Positions 15,594 to 22,781 of a stretch of DNA of 39,084 nt are shown one piece after another. This DNA comes from a virus. The stretch is taken from IMG/VR virus record IMGVR_UViG_3300042430_000440, positions 1 through 39,084 of that record; one strand, 5' to 3'. Each line of letters opens with the position of its first letter. The first letter of the stretch is position 1. A program made the position numbers and the translations under genes. A model generated the notes under the pieces. That model searched no databases, was not told where the DNA came from, and saw only the letters and a program-made list of their open reading frames with translations.

Positions 15594-16386
15594 GTGTTTT
15601 AGATTGCAAAATGCTATCAGTTATACGACTGTCTATAATATCAGGCATATAGGTTTTTAGCAAGATGATTTGGTCGCCATACGCATTAGTACCTTGTATT
15701 GGCATGCCATGATTACTTAGTTTTAAATGCATATATGGTTGAGTTTTTGGAGCTACCGTTACTTCTAAAGTTCTACCACTAATAGTAGTAAATTCAAATG
15801 ATGTGCCAACAATTAAATCTAATATTGATATAGAATAATTGGCATACAAATCATTCATTTTTCTTTCATATTTTAAGTGATTATGTATTCTATATTCCAC
15901 AATCAAATCTGATGAATTAACTACTTTTTCATAACGCACTTGCCCACCGTCATGTATCCCTTTTGGAATATTTACTTTAACCATATGTAATCCAGTAGGA
16001 GTTTGTAGTTTTAATACTTCGTCACCGCCATTGTATACTTGTTCTAAACTAATCCAATATGTAGTTCTATATGTATTTTGTTGTTGATGGTTATGTTGTC
16101 TAAACATTTGACCAAATATTTCATCCATATTAAACCCATTCATATTGAATTGGAAACCTCCACCCGGGAATCCTTGAAATGGATTACCCTGAGTCATAGG
16201 ATTATCATATTGTTGTTTTTGTTGTGGATCAGAAAGAATGCGATATGCTTCTTCAATCTTTTGAAATGTAGCAGTATCACCACCTTTATCAGGGTGATGT
16301 TTACCTGCTAATTTTCTATATGCTTTTTTAATTTCTTCGGCATTAGCATTTTTACCAACGCCTAATGTGGAGTAATGATCTGTCAT
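15589..16386 (-). CDS. DnaJ/CbpA-type J-domain co-chaperone
   Basis: 265 aa. J-domain at 1-65 with the HPD tripeptide at 31-33 (KHHPDKGGD) needed to stimulate DnaK ATPase. Then a Gly/Phe/Asn/Met-rich linker (66-100) and a DnaJ C-terminal substrate-binding region (~108-250: [16 protein letters not shown], then [16 protein letters not shown]). The Cys-rich zinc module is absent, so it is a type-II (CbpA-like) J-protein. It would recruit host DnaK to phage or host clients, possibly with the adjacent ClpA-like unfoldase. The start lies in an inverted repeat that overlaps a late box; no clear Shine-Dalgarno. Confidence 0.9.
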   Translation of the reverse strand: MTDHYSTLGVGKNANAEEIKKAYRKLAGKHHPDKGGDTATFQKIEEAYRILSDPQQKQQYDNPMTQGNPFQGFPGGGFQFNMNGFNMDEIFGQMFRQHNHQQQNTYRTTYWISLEQVYNGGDEVLKLQTPTGLHMVKVNIPKGIHDGGQVRYEKVVNSSDLIVEYRIHNHLKYERKMNDLYANYSISILDLIVGTSFEFTTISGRTLEVTVAPKTQPYMHLKLSNHGMPIQGTNAYGDQIILLKTYMPDIIDSRITDSILQSKTQ

Positions 16387-16434
16387 AATATCAAGTGTAA
16401 CACAGTTAGTGTGTTAAGTCAATATTTATTATGA
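16383..16434 (-). promoter_or_regulatory. start-codon-masking inverted repeat overlapping a late promoter
   Basis: Minus TCATAATA (16434-16427, overlapping the late box) is complementary to TATTATGA (16390-16383), which includes the dnaJ ATG. Between them is a second perfect stem TAACAC/GTGTTA (16416-16411 with 16403-16398, 7-nt loop). Confidence 0.5.
16423..16430 (-). promoter_or_regulatory. T4-type late promoter AATAAATA
   Basis: AATAAATA overlapping the holin stop codon, 36 nt before dnaJ ATG. Predicted +1 near 16417 leaves out the upstream masking arm. Confidence 0.55.
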
Positions 16435-17028
16435 TTTTCCTTCAATTTTTTCTTTTGTTCGCCCATAAGCTGCGATACCAAGAACAGCACCCATAGCGAT
16501 ATGGTATAGTCCAGCACCTTGTAATGTTAATGGTTGCCATTGCATTGTAACACTACCTTTACTCATTGCTTGTAACAAACTCCATAATATCGGGAATACA
16601 ACAAAGTCCATTGTACAAGTTAGCATATATATCCAACCCATAACCGGACGCCATTTTTTGTTAATCCAATCTGTATTATCATTTGCTACTAATACATCTG
16701 CTCCACTAGCGGCATTTGTTGGAGCGGCACCTGTGAGTACTGGTTGATTGCTGTTTGATTGATTAACATTTTGTGTGCTTCCAAACCCTGAACTTGATTG
16801 TTGATTGAAGCTTGGACTTGAGAACGACCCTGGTGAATTAAAACCGCCCATGTTCATACTATTACCTCCTAGTGGTGCATTACCAAAACTGTTTGTTACG
16901 GGAGCTCCAAATGTACTACCTTGTGGAAATTGTTGTATTGTAGGATCAGCCGCTAATAGTTCATGGTGATCATCATCCAGTGCCATGGGCTGTTCAAAAC
17001 CAGCCTTTTTAGGTAATATTGTTGCCAT
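16429..17028 (-). CDS. holin of the GTA_holin_3TM type with long N-terminal extension
   Basis: 199 aa. Residues 1-118 are a low-complexity Gly/Asn/Ser/Phe-rich extension. Residues 120-195 match the holin family first described from gene transfer agents: NKKWRPVMGWIYMLTC, a membrane helix ~129-152, PLTLQGAGLYHIAMG leading into a second helix ~168-188, then GRTKEKIEG. Holins form inner-membrane lesions that release the endolysin; the GH19 endolysin is likely 26641-27264, so the lysis genes are not adjacent. No ribosome-binding site stands out; 2 nt separate it from the upstream gene, so coupling is likely. The long soluble N-terminus is unusual for a holin and may regulate timing. Confidence 0.8.
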   Translation of the reverse strand: MATILPKKAGFEQPMALDDDHHELLAADPTIQQFPQGSTFGAPVTNSFGNAPLGGNSMNMGGFNSPGSFSSPSFNQQSSSGFGSTQNVNQSNSNQPVLTGAAPTNAASGADVLVANDNTDWINKKWRPVMGWIYMLTCTMDFVVFPILWSLLQAMSKGSVTMQWQPLTLQGAGLYHIAMGAVLGIAAYGRTKEKIEGKS

Positions 17029-17030
17029 CT

Positions 17031-17588
17031 TTATAATCCTGCCATTGCTTTAAATGCTTTGATATCAGCATCTTGTTTATCTGTATGAATTGGTTTAACT
17101 TCTAGTCCAGCACGTTCACGCATCTCATTAATTTCTTCTTCTTCAACTTCTTCAGTTTCACGATAATCATGTGGACTAATAGTTATAACTTGTTTCAATA
17201 TATCTTCTTCAGGAGAATGTTCTTCTTCATCTACAACAATAGTCCAATCTTTAACTGGTATGGCTGTTAATGTTTCTAAATCATCTAATAATTCTATGAT
17301 ACGTTTAGGTACACTACTTCTACGATTCATTTCAACAAACACTAGATATTGACCTGGCTTTACTTCGCCTTCACTAACTTGTGCATCAAGTACCCAATCA
17401 TAACCACGTTCAAACCAATCAACTAAATCATTGGCAGCGGCAGCACTTTTAACTGTAAATGCCAATGTGACAATTTCACTATCATCACCCATATGTGCGG
17501 CATATTCATCCACAGTTACTGTAGGGAGCATTTGCCCCTCTAGGTCATGATATTCTAATCCCTCATTTAATATTGTTTTATTTGTCAT
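17031..17588 (-). CDS. conserved T4-like phage protein of unknown function
   Basis: 185 aa. Begins MTNKTILNEGLEYHDLEGQM; the central part (VTLAFTVKSAAAANDLVDWF ... YLVFVEMNRRSSVPKRIIEL) alternates strand and helix like a small alpha/beta domain. The C-terminal 40 residues include a Glu run (EEVEEEEINEMRERAGL). I recall close relatives in marine T4-like phages beside the next gene, with no known function. No motif for catalysis, membrane or export. Tight spacing to the genes on both sides (4 nt and 2 nt) places it in the holin transcript. Confidence 0.6.
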   Translation of the reverse strand: MTNKTILNEGLEYHDLEGQMLPTVTVDEYAAHMGDDSEIVTLAFTVKSAAAANDLVDWFERGYDWVLDAQVSEGEVKPGQYLVFVEMNRRSSVPKRIIELLDDLETLTAIPVKDWTIVVDEEEHSPEEDILKQVITISPHDYRETEEVEEEEINEMRERAGLEVKPIHTDKQDADIKAFKAMAGL

Positions 17589-17592
17589 AATA

Positions 17593-18201
17593 TTACATTT
17601 GTGGTAATGGAGGAGGCATACCCATGCCTGGTGCTGCAGTGCCCGTTTGATCCATCATATCTTGTTCCTGGTCATCATCCTCACCAGTATCTTCTTTATC
17701 TAAGTCATCATCATATGCATCATCTAGCTCATTTAAGTCAATGTTCTGACCAGCTAAATCAATTGAACCTTCACGGATATCATCCATCAATTCTTTAGGC
17801 ATTTCAATGTATATTAGCCATACTTCACGCATAGCTGTTTTAGGATAACGTGTACCGGGAATGTAATCATCTGGATTTTCTACTGCTACAGGTACTTTAA
17901 TTTTTGTCTTTTTAAACTTAATTTTGCATCCCACACTAGCTAAACGTTTTGCACCACGTGGGTCTGGCATTAGTTTGTATGGATACATGAATATACATGC
18001 TACTGTATAGCGTTTAACATCAGGACCTTGGACTAATTCACCCAATTCCCAGTTCTTAAATGCATATAAGTCGGCTTCATCTAGTACTCGCTCGTAGTCT
18101 AGTAATACAGCCATTGATCCGTCGCTGGTAAATATACCTTTTACGGTGTCAATTATGCTTACATAATCAACATTGTCAAAAAATTCGTCTGCGGTTTTCA
18201 T
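17593..18201 (-). CDS. conserved T4-like phage protein of unknown function, acidic C-terminus
   Basis: 202 aa from ATG 18201 (MKTADEFFDNVDY); the frame is open to a TTG at 18243 with no ribosome-binding site. The middle (ELGELVQGPDVKRYTVACIF, YKLMPDPRGAKRL) looks like a beta-rich domain. The C-terminus is very acidic (DDAYDDDLDKEDTGEDDDQE) and ends in a Pro/Met-rich tail (GMGMPPPLPQM). I have seen this type in marine T4-like phages next to the 17031-17588 gene. A structural or assembly role is possible. The late box stands exactly 5 nt before ATG, predicting a leaderless late mRNA. Confidence 0.65.
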   Translation of the reverse strand: MKTADEFFDNVDYVSIIDTVKGIFTSDGSMAVLLDYERVLDEADLYAFKNWELGELVQGPDVKRYTVACIFMYPYKLMPDPRGAKRLASVGCKIKFKKTKIKVPVAVENPDDYIPGTRYPKTAMREVWLIYIEMPKELMDDIREGSIDLAGQNIDLNELDDAYDDDLDKEDTGEDDDQEQDMMDQTGTAAPGMGMPPPLPQM

Positions 18202-18206
18202 ATATA

Positions 18207-18214
18207 TATTTATC
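18207..18214 (-). promoter_or_regulatory. T4-type late promoter GATAAATA
   Basis: GATAAATA with exactly 5 nt (TATAT) before ATG 18201; no Shine-Dalgarno follows, so a leaderless transcript is predicted. Confidence 0.7.
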
Positions 18215-18263
18215 TTTTGTAGTTTGAATACATCAAATAACAATATTTCATACCGTAGCCTAA

Positions 18264-18271
18264 TATTTATG
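18264..18271 (-). promoter_or_regulatory. T4-type late promoter CATAAATA
   Basis: Second late box, 63 nt upstream of ATG 18201 in the divergent region with phoH. It would give the same gene a longer leader. Confidence 0.5.
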
Positions 18272-18313
18272 CTAGGGTATTACTCAATAAGTATGCTACT
18301 ATGTTGGTATATA

Positions 18314-18343
18314 TTGACCTTAAATAAACTTGAGTGTTATGAG
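18314..18343 (+). promoter_or_regulatory. sigma70-like promoter for phoH
   Basis: TTGACC (18314-18319), 18-nt spacer, TATGAG (18338-18343) with an extended -10 TG at 18335-18336. Predicted start near 18350, about 10 nt before the AGGAG of phoH. Confidence 0.6.
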
Positions 18344-18372
18344 AACTCACCGCTCTACAAAGGAGAATTAAC

Positions 18373-19155
18373 TTGAGCAAAAGAAAAACTAGCGCATTAC
18401 GTACACAAGACACACGGTTTTCACACAATAAAAAACAGGATAATCAAACTTTCTACACACATGAATCAAAAACGATAGATTTCGCACAAGCACAGAGGGA
18501 AATGCGGGTAAATAAAAAACCCGTTCAACTTATCCCTAAGTCAGTTAACCAAGAAAATTATATCCTCGCACTACTGGATGAGCAGACAGATATTGTCGTA
18601 GTCACAGGTCCTGCGGGTACTGGTAAAACTTACTTAGCTATGCTTGCTGCCATAAAAGCTATGCGTAATGGTGAATGTGAAAGAATCATATTATCCAGGC
18701 CAGCAGTAGGTGTTGATGACGAAAAGCACGGTTTCTTACCGGGGGATATCAATCAAAAGATGGAACCCTGGACTAGACCGTTATTAGACGTTCTGCGTGA
18801 ATACTACACAACAAAGGAAATAGCCCACATGCTAGAAGAACAGATAGTGGAAATTGCACCTCTAGCATTTTGTCGAGGACGAAATTTCAAACATAGTTGG
18901 GTAGTATTAGACGAGGCACAAAACGCAACCCCGGGTCAACTCAAAATGATTATGACCAGAATCGGCGTCGGTAGTAAGATTGTAATTACTGGCGATATTG
19001 AACAAGCCGATCGTAAAACAGCCGACAATGGGCTATTAGATTTACAAAATCGATTGAGGAAGGGGGTGATTCCGGGATTGCAATTATGTAAATTTGAACT
19101 TAAAGATGTTCAACGACATAAAATAATTGAGCATGTACTTAACTTGTATAGTTAA
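18373..19155 (+). CDS. phoH: PhoH-like ATPase
   Basis: 260 aa, the only plus-strand gene. Residues 1-60 are a basic, low-complexity N-terminus. The PhoH domain has Walker A TGPAGTGKT (78-86), RPAVGVDDEKHGFLPGD near 109-125, Walker B VVLDEAQNAT (177-186; Asp180/Glu181) and TGDIEQAD. PhoH proteins are RecA-like NTPases linked to RNA metabolism and phosphate stress and are common in marine T4-like phages. The start is TTG 18373 with AGGAG at 18361-18365, 7 nt away; no ATG fits. It is driven by its own sigma70-like promoter, so early expression by host polymerase is likely. It ends at a convergent terminator. Confidence 0.93.
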   Translation: MSKRKTSALRTQDTRFSHNKKQDNQTFYTHESKTIDFAQAQREMRVNKKPVQLIPKSVNQENYILALLDEQTDIVVVTGPAGTGKTYLAMLAAIKAMRNGECERIILSRPAVGVDDEKHGFLPGDINQKMEPWTRPLLDVLREYYTTKEIAHMLEEQIVEIAPLAFCRGRNFKHSWVVLDEAQNATPGQLKMIMTRIGVGSKIVITGDIEQADRKTADNGLLDLQNRLRKGVIPGLQLCKFELKDVQRHKIIEHVLNLYS

Positions 19156-19177
19156 AAATGGGGCTTAGGCCCCATTT
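19156..19177. terminator. convergent bidirectional terminator
   Basis: Perfect 9-bp stem AAATGGGGC/GCCCCATTT with a TTAG loop between phoH (+) and the 90-aa gene (-). The minus stop codon lies in the loop. On the minus strand the stem is followed by a U5 run; on the plus strand by GTCTTTTC. Confidence 0.85.
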
Positions 19178-19437
19178 GTCTTTTCAGTAATAGTTGCTTC
19201 TTTTTCAAGTTGTGCAATTAGATTAGGATAAATCTTTACATAATATTCATGCATCTGAACCCAATCTCTATCTAATGCCTTACCTTCAATTACACATTTA
19301 TCTACTTTTTTCTTAGCATAATCTAAAATAACATTGCAGGTTTGAAAGTCACTGGCTTTGACTTTTTTAGATACTGCAACTTGCTCATCAATTTGCCCAT
19401 TGGGCTTTCTCATGAATGTAATTAATAAATATCTCAT
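19165..19437 (-). CDS. conserved small protein of the clamp-loader operon
   Basis: 90 aa (MRYLLITFMRKPNGQIDEQV...). Small alpha/beta protein with a C-terminal amphipathic helix; no catalytic motif. ATG overlaps the gp44 stop (ATGA), so it is translated with the clamp loader. T4 gp62 sits at this place, but gp62 is ~187 aa and not recognisably related; I recall this short conserved protein from other marine T4-like phages. It may be a replication accessory. It ends in the loop of the shared terminator. Confidence 0.6.
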   Translation of the reverse strand: MRYLLITFMRKPNGQIDEQVAVSKKVKASDFQTCNVILDYAKKKVDKCVIEGKALDRDWVQMHEYYVKIYPNLIAQLEKEATITEKTNGA

Positions 19438-20363
19438 AAATCACTCGTCAATTCTACTAATGTGGCTGCCAATGATATTTCAGGGATGCCCACCATACTT
19501 AAATTAGCTAAACCATTTCTAATAACAATAATACTAGCATCACGCTTTTCATTAGACTTACCCCATAAATCTAAATTCTGATACATCCATGCATATGTAT
19601 CTTCAATACGTGTGGGATACAATGCAATATATTGTAATAACTGTTGTCTGCCTTCAAGGACTTTACCAGCCTTAAATAAATTAGTTGCTTCTACTAACAA
19701 CTCATCTTCGCTAGATCCCTGAGTATGTGGTGGCAATAGTTTACCTGTACTACTATTAACTTGTAACTGATTCAAACACTTACGCAAGTCTGGATATGTA
19801 GCACGTACATAACTATCTAAATCATCTAAATCAAATACAATGTTCTCACTTACTAACACAGTTGCCGCTCTCGCAGTGAACTCTGTTTTATCTGTTTTTG
19901 TAATATGAAACTCATGGCATCGTGACTTCAATGCAGGGATAATTCTATGCTGATAGTTACAAGTTAATATAAATCGTGCGGTCATATGATATGCTTCCAT
20001 ATCGTTACGCAATGCCGCTTGTCCAGCTGGTGTCAAATAATCTGCTTCATCTAGTAGTACAACTTTGAAGTTACCAAATGGCATTGTTTGTACAAAGTTA
20101 ACAATCTTATTACGTACAACATCTACACTATTCTCACGTGATGCATTGATCTCCAATACATCATATTCACTTACATCAAGTTCATGGATCAATACTTTAG
20201 CAAGAGTTGTCTTGCCAGTACCTGGATCACCTGATAGTAATAGATGAGGGATAGAGCCATCTTTAACCCAACCCTCTACTTGATTCTTCTGTCGTTCATC
20301 TACAAACACATAGTCTGCTACTGTTTGTGGACGATATTTTTCTACCCAAAGACTATTTTTCAT
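19434..20363 (-). CDS. 44: sliding-clamp loader AAA+ ATPase (gp44/RFC-like)
   Basis: 309 aa. Begins NSLWVEKYRPQTVADYV, the RFC-box start. Walker A GDPGTGKT at 45-52, Walker B VVLLDEAD at 101-108 (Asp105/Glu106), SRC at 147-149 (the arginine-finger motif of clamp loaders), then the lid and a C-terminal collar domain. It opens the gp45-type ring and loads it at primer ends for DNA polymerase. The start overlaps the upstream stop (ATGA) and its stop overlaps the next start, inside a chain of coupled genes from 21368 to 19165. No large partner (gp62) is seen nearby. Confidence 0.93.
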   Translation of the reverse strand: MKNSLWVEKYRPQTVADYVFVDERQKNQVEGWVKDGSIPHLLLSGDPGTGKTTLAKVLIHELDVSEYDVLEINASRENSVDVVRNKIVNFVQTMPFGNFKVVLLDEADYLTPAGQAALRNDMEAYHMTARFILTCNYQHRIIPALKSRCHEFHITKTDKTEFTARAATVLVSENIVFDLDDLDSYVRATYPDLRKCLNQLQVNSSTGKLLPPHTQGSSEDELLVEATNLFKAGKVLEGRQQLLQYIALYPTRIEDTYAWMYQNLDLWGKSNEKRDASIIVIRNGLANLSMVGIPEISLAATLVELTSDL

Positions 20364-20650
20364 TTTCTTAACATTTCTAATGTGATTATATGAGCTATGC
20401 CCTGACCCATGTCCTGATCAGATGGAATGATGTGTAAATTGTGATTATGTCTATCAGTCTTGTCATCGTATACAGAGTATTCTAATACATATCCTCCACT
20501 AGCTTGATGTATAGTGAAACTCATCCCTCTACTATCAAGGCTTGATCCTCTAATAAGAGCACGCCCTCTATTAGTTTTAGTTTCTACTACCTCATTAGTA
20601 TCTAGCGGATACAAAAAGTTTTGTAATTTTTGTCTTAACCAATTTTTCAT
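20360..20650 (-). CDS. conserved small protein of the replication operon
   Basis: 96 aa. N-terminal amphipathic helix (MKNWLRQKLQNFLYPLD), then beta-strands (MSFTIHQASGGYVLEYSVYD, NHNLHIIPSD) and a C-terminal helix (AHIITLEMLRK). I recall similar small proteins in marine T4-like phages; function unknown. It starts on the stop of the co-chaperonin (TAATG) and overlaps the gp44 start (ATGA), so its dose is tied to both. Confidence 0.65.
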   Translation of the reverse strand: MKNWLRQKLQNFLYPLDTNEVVETKTNRGRALIRGSSLDSRGMSFTIHQASGGYVLEYSVYDDKTDRHNHNLHIIPSDQDMGQGIAHIITLEMLRK

Positions 20651-21027
20651 TAATATACCTTATCACTCATTGTTTCATCTTCCATCGGCTCATCCGATAC
20701 TAAGAGTATATCACCGGGATCAACTTTACGCAATGTCTGTTTACCCGAAGGTGTCTCAACTGTGATACCCCGTGTCCAACGACCGTGACTGATAAGAATA
20801 TATTTACCTATCTCTAATTGCGGATCATCTTGATCTGGACCTAAACCATATATCTTTGCCCAGCGGGGACGGATGCCCGAACTTTTCTTATCATCATCAA
20901 GCATAATGATGCCACCTTTACTGATACGTTCATCAAAATGCATTTCAGATACAATGATATGATCCTTAAAGAATCTCATTGTATCTACTTTGGTGGGGCT
21001 AAATGCTGGCTTACTATATTGGTTCAT
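20650..21027 (-). CDS. GroES-like co-chaperonin (gp31 functional analogue)
   Basis: 125 aa. The GroES fold is visible as MRFFKDHIIVSE, then the mobile-loop region DERISKGGIIMLDD (like SAGGIVL in GroES), WAKIYGLGPDQ, LEIGKYILISHGRW and a C-terminal strand DPGDILLVSD. In T4, gp31 replaces GroES in the host GroEL ring to fold the major capsid protein; this protein probably does the same. The first ~17 residues (NQYSKPAFSPTKVDT) extend beyond GroES. It sits in the coupled early block (ATGA overlap with the upstream gene). Confidence 0.85.
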   Translation of the reverse strand: MNQYSKPAFSPTKVDTMRFFKDHIIVSEMHFDERISKGGIIMLDDDKKSSGIRPRWAKIYGLGPDQDDPQLEIGKYILISHGRWTRGITVETPSGKQTLRKVDPGDILLVSDEPMEDETMSDKVY

Positions 21028-21368
21028 TTCTTTTTAAGTTCCTGTGCTTTAATTTTTTCAATTTCAAGTTCATCTTCTAAATTTCCTTCAATCTCACGTT
21101 CAAGTTCATTTAATTGTGATAGATCAATAGTTGGTTTAGGTGGTGTAGTTGGTTTGTTTCGTACCGGTTGTGCTGAACGATTCCCTACAGTTTTATTATA
21201 TGAATCATTTACTTTAGTTGTTGCGGTACGTAGAATACGTCCATGTGCATCAATAGTATCACCCCGTGCATTAACTTTCATATTACCCACTGCTCTAGTT
21301 TTTTCATTTTTTGCAGTTAGTGCTGCCATGTCAACTGATTTACCCATTGCTGTTCTGTAATTAGCCAT
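21024..21368 (-). CDS. conserved phage protein of unknown function
   Basis: 114 aa. N-terminal half (MANYRTAMGKSVDMAALTAK, then ARGDTIDAHGRI) has a conserved look that I recall from marine T4-like phages; the middle is Pro/Thr-rich and the C-terminus is an acidic then Lys-rich helix (LEREIEGNLEDELEIEKIKA). Probably DNA- or assembly-related, but nothing shows it. It opens a run of five coupled genes; the Pol III-like fragment lies 9 nt upstream. Confidence 0.6.
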   Translation of the reverse strand: MANYRTAMGKSVDMAALTAKNEKTRAVGNMKVNARGDTIDAHGRILRTATTKVNDSYNKTVGNRSAQPVRNKPTTPPKPTIDLSQLNELEREIEGNLEDELEIEKIKAQELKKK

Positions 21369-21377
21369 AATATTTCC

Positions 21378-21884
21378 TTATTTTAAAAATTCACCAATAT
21401 CTAATTGGTAATATAAACTATTTATACGGTGTATACCTATTAAAAACAATACAAAACTTGCTACACTACTACCACGTCCTACACCCCATACTATATTATT
21501 CTCTCGCATTGTGTCAACCAAATATTTTAAATACTGTAACAACACAAACATATTACGTTCTTGGAACTTAATTAGTTCATCACCGGCACGTTGTAATTCT
21601 TCTTCATTTTTGCATTGATCCAATACCCATTTAGCAATATCTAGTTCATAGTATTCTTTGGGCATATGCCATTTTGCTTGATTTGTTTTATCAAATTCTT
21701 CTAATGAAATGGCTGAAGCAGTATATTGTTTTAGATTTGGGATGTTTTCTAATGAGAGAAACCCATTAAATTCTATGGGACTATCAACTAATGCGTTAGA
21801 GATTGTACGTGTAGGGTCTTGCAAGAACAATTCACATAAATCGTTCTGATTGTAAATTAATTGACCATACTTATCTGTTTTCAT
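21378..21884 (-). CDS. stand-alone fragment-like relative of the DNA polymerase III alpha palm
   Basis: 168 aa. Residues 107-166 read like DnaE/PolC: a helix ending ENNIVWGVGRGSSVASFVLF (129-148), then LIGIHRINSLYYQLDIGEFLK. In bacterial Pol III alpha this is the GPGRGSAAGSLVAYALGIT...LLFERFLN part just before the catalytic PDFDID aspartates; the protein stops there, so it cannot be a polymerase by itself. Upstream residues (ELIKFQERNMFVLLQYL) also fit. Gene order (before GroES-like and gp44) puts it with replication. It could compete with or bind the host replisome, or be a domesticated remnant. A strong TATAAT promoter lies right before ATG. Confidence 0.75.
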   Translation of the reverse strand: MKTDKYGQLIYNQNDLCELFLQDPTRTISNALVDSPIEFNGFLSLENIPNLKQYTASAISLEEFDKTNQAKWHMPKEYYELDIAKWVLDQCKNEEELQRAGDELIKFQERNMFVLLQYLKYLVDTMRENNIVWGVGRGSSVASFVLFLIGIHRINSLYYQLDIGEFLK

Positions 21885-21890
21885 TCATGT

Positions 21891-21919
21891 ATTATAGCAC
21901 AACTGTTACTAAAATACAA
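21891..21919 (-). promoter_or_regulatory. sigma70-like promoter for the early replication block
   Basis: Minus TTGTAT (21919-21914), 17-nt spacer, TATAAT (21896-21891) with an extended -10 (TGC just before). Only 6 nt separate it from ATG 21884, so +1 would be at or next to the start codon. Confidence 0.75.
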
Positions 21920-21932
21920 TATGTTTGGATAA

Positions 21933-22532
21933 TTACTTTTCCTGTTCAGTCGTAAAAACGATTTCACAATTAGCTGTATGGTCTTTTTCTTTCCAAACTA
22001 AATTGTATTCTGCCCAATCTGTTGTAGGTGTTTTGAACAATTTAACAATTTTATCTTTCTTTACAGATTTTTTAGTGTCAGCAATTGATGTACTATTATC
22101 CATCCACCAGCCATGTGATTCTAAAGGTCCTAATGGGCTTTCAATGTCACATATAAATTTTACCTCATCACTTATACGTGAACCCAATGTAATATCTGTA
22201 ATAATCAATCTACCCTCAGTAATGCTGTTAAGTTTAGTTAGTAATAACAATGTTATAATTTGGTCGTATGGTTCTTCGGGTACTGTACATACTTTAAACC
22301 CACATGAGTTATATTTTTCAATAATTTTTTGTTCAGTATTTTGAACAAAAATACTATTTTCCAAACATTCATTTAAAAAATATTTTATTCGTTCCATTGC
22401 AACATTTTGTTCTCTAATGGATTCAGTTTCTACTTCCATATACAATGTTATTGTATATAGATTCATTAAAAATTCTTCTTGGAAGTAAACACCTGCTTGA
22501 AATGAAAATTCTCGTTCTATTCGTGTGGTCAA
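21933..22532 (-). CDS. conserved phage protein of unknown function
   Basis: 199 aa from TTG 22532 (first in-frame ATG is at residue 23, so a shorter form is possible). Mixed alpha/beta, with hydrophobic strands (LYTITLYMEVE, DQIITLLLLTKL, GRLIITDITLG) and a Trp-rich C-terminal part (SHGWWMDNST, TDWAEYNLVW). No known motif. 2 nt downstream of the 77-aa gene. The stretch between it and the next gene carries the early sigma70-like promoter. Confidence 0.55.
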   Translation of the reverse strand: MTTRIEREFSFQAGVYFQEEFLMNLYTITLYMEVETESIREQNVAMERIKYFLNECLENSIFVQNTEQKIIEKYNSCGFKVCTVPEEPYDQIITLLLLTKLNSITEGRLIITDITLGSRISDEVKFICDIESPLGPLESHGWWMDNSTSIADTKKSVKKDKIVKLFKTPTTDWAEYNLVWKEKDHTANCEIVFTTEQEK

Positions 22533-22534
22533 TT

Positions 22535-22768
22535 TTAACTTTCTTTTTGAATATTGATTTGTGTTTTATCACCTTGTTTTTTAAGTAACTCGTCCATTTT
22601 GCGGCCATACTCTGCTCGGTAACTTGCCATTACCATATTCAATTGATGAATCATAGCACCATTTTGCATACGATATGCAAAGTTTAGTTTTTTGGTTAAG
22701 TCCGTTATGGAACCCTGTAGTTCTTCTAACGTTTTATCTGAGAGTGATGCAATGAACGGGTGTTCCAT
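22535..22768 (-). CDS. small helical conserved protein, 77 aa
   Basis: MEHPFIASLSDKTLEELQGS, then coiled-coil-like helices with SYRAEYGRKMDELLKKQG. I recall relatives in marine T4-like phages; function unknown. The late box AATAAATA lies exactly 5 nt before ATG and there is no Shine-Dalgarno, so a leaderless late transcript is predicted. The upstream tail-fibre stop codon overlaps the box. Confidence 0.65.
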   Translation of the reverse strand: MEHPFIASLSDKTLEELQGSITDLTKKLNFAYRMQNGAMIHQLNMVMASYRAEYGRKMDELLKKQGDKTQINIQKES

Positions 22769-22773
22769 TCAAA

Positions 22774-22781
22774 TATTTATT
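22774..22781 (-). promoter_or_regulatory. T4-type late promoter AATAAATA
   Basis: AATAAATA overlapping the stop of the upstream structural gene, 5 nt (TTTGA) before ATG 22768. Confidence 0.6.

Noticed and set aside
18233-18243. Upstream TTG start for the 17593-18201 gene
   Set aside because: No ribosome site and the extension is not protein-like; ATG 18201 with the late box preferred.
19165-19437. T4 gp62 (clamp-loader partner) for the 90-aa gene after gp44
   Set aside because: Half the expected length and no recognisable gp62 sequence; kept as unknown.
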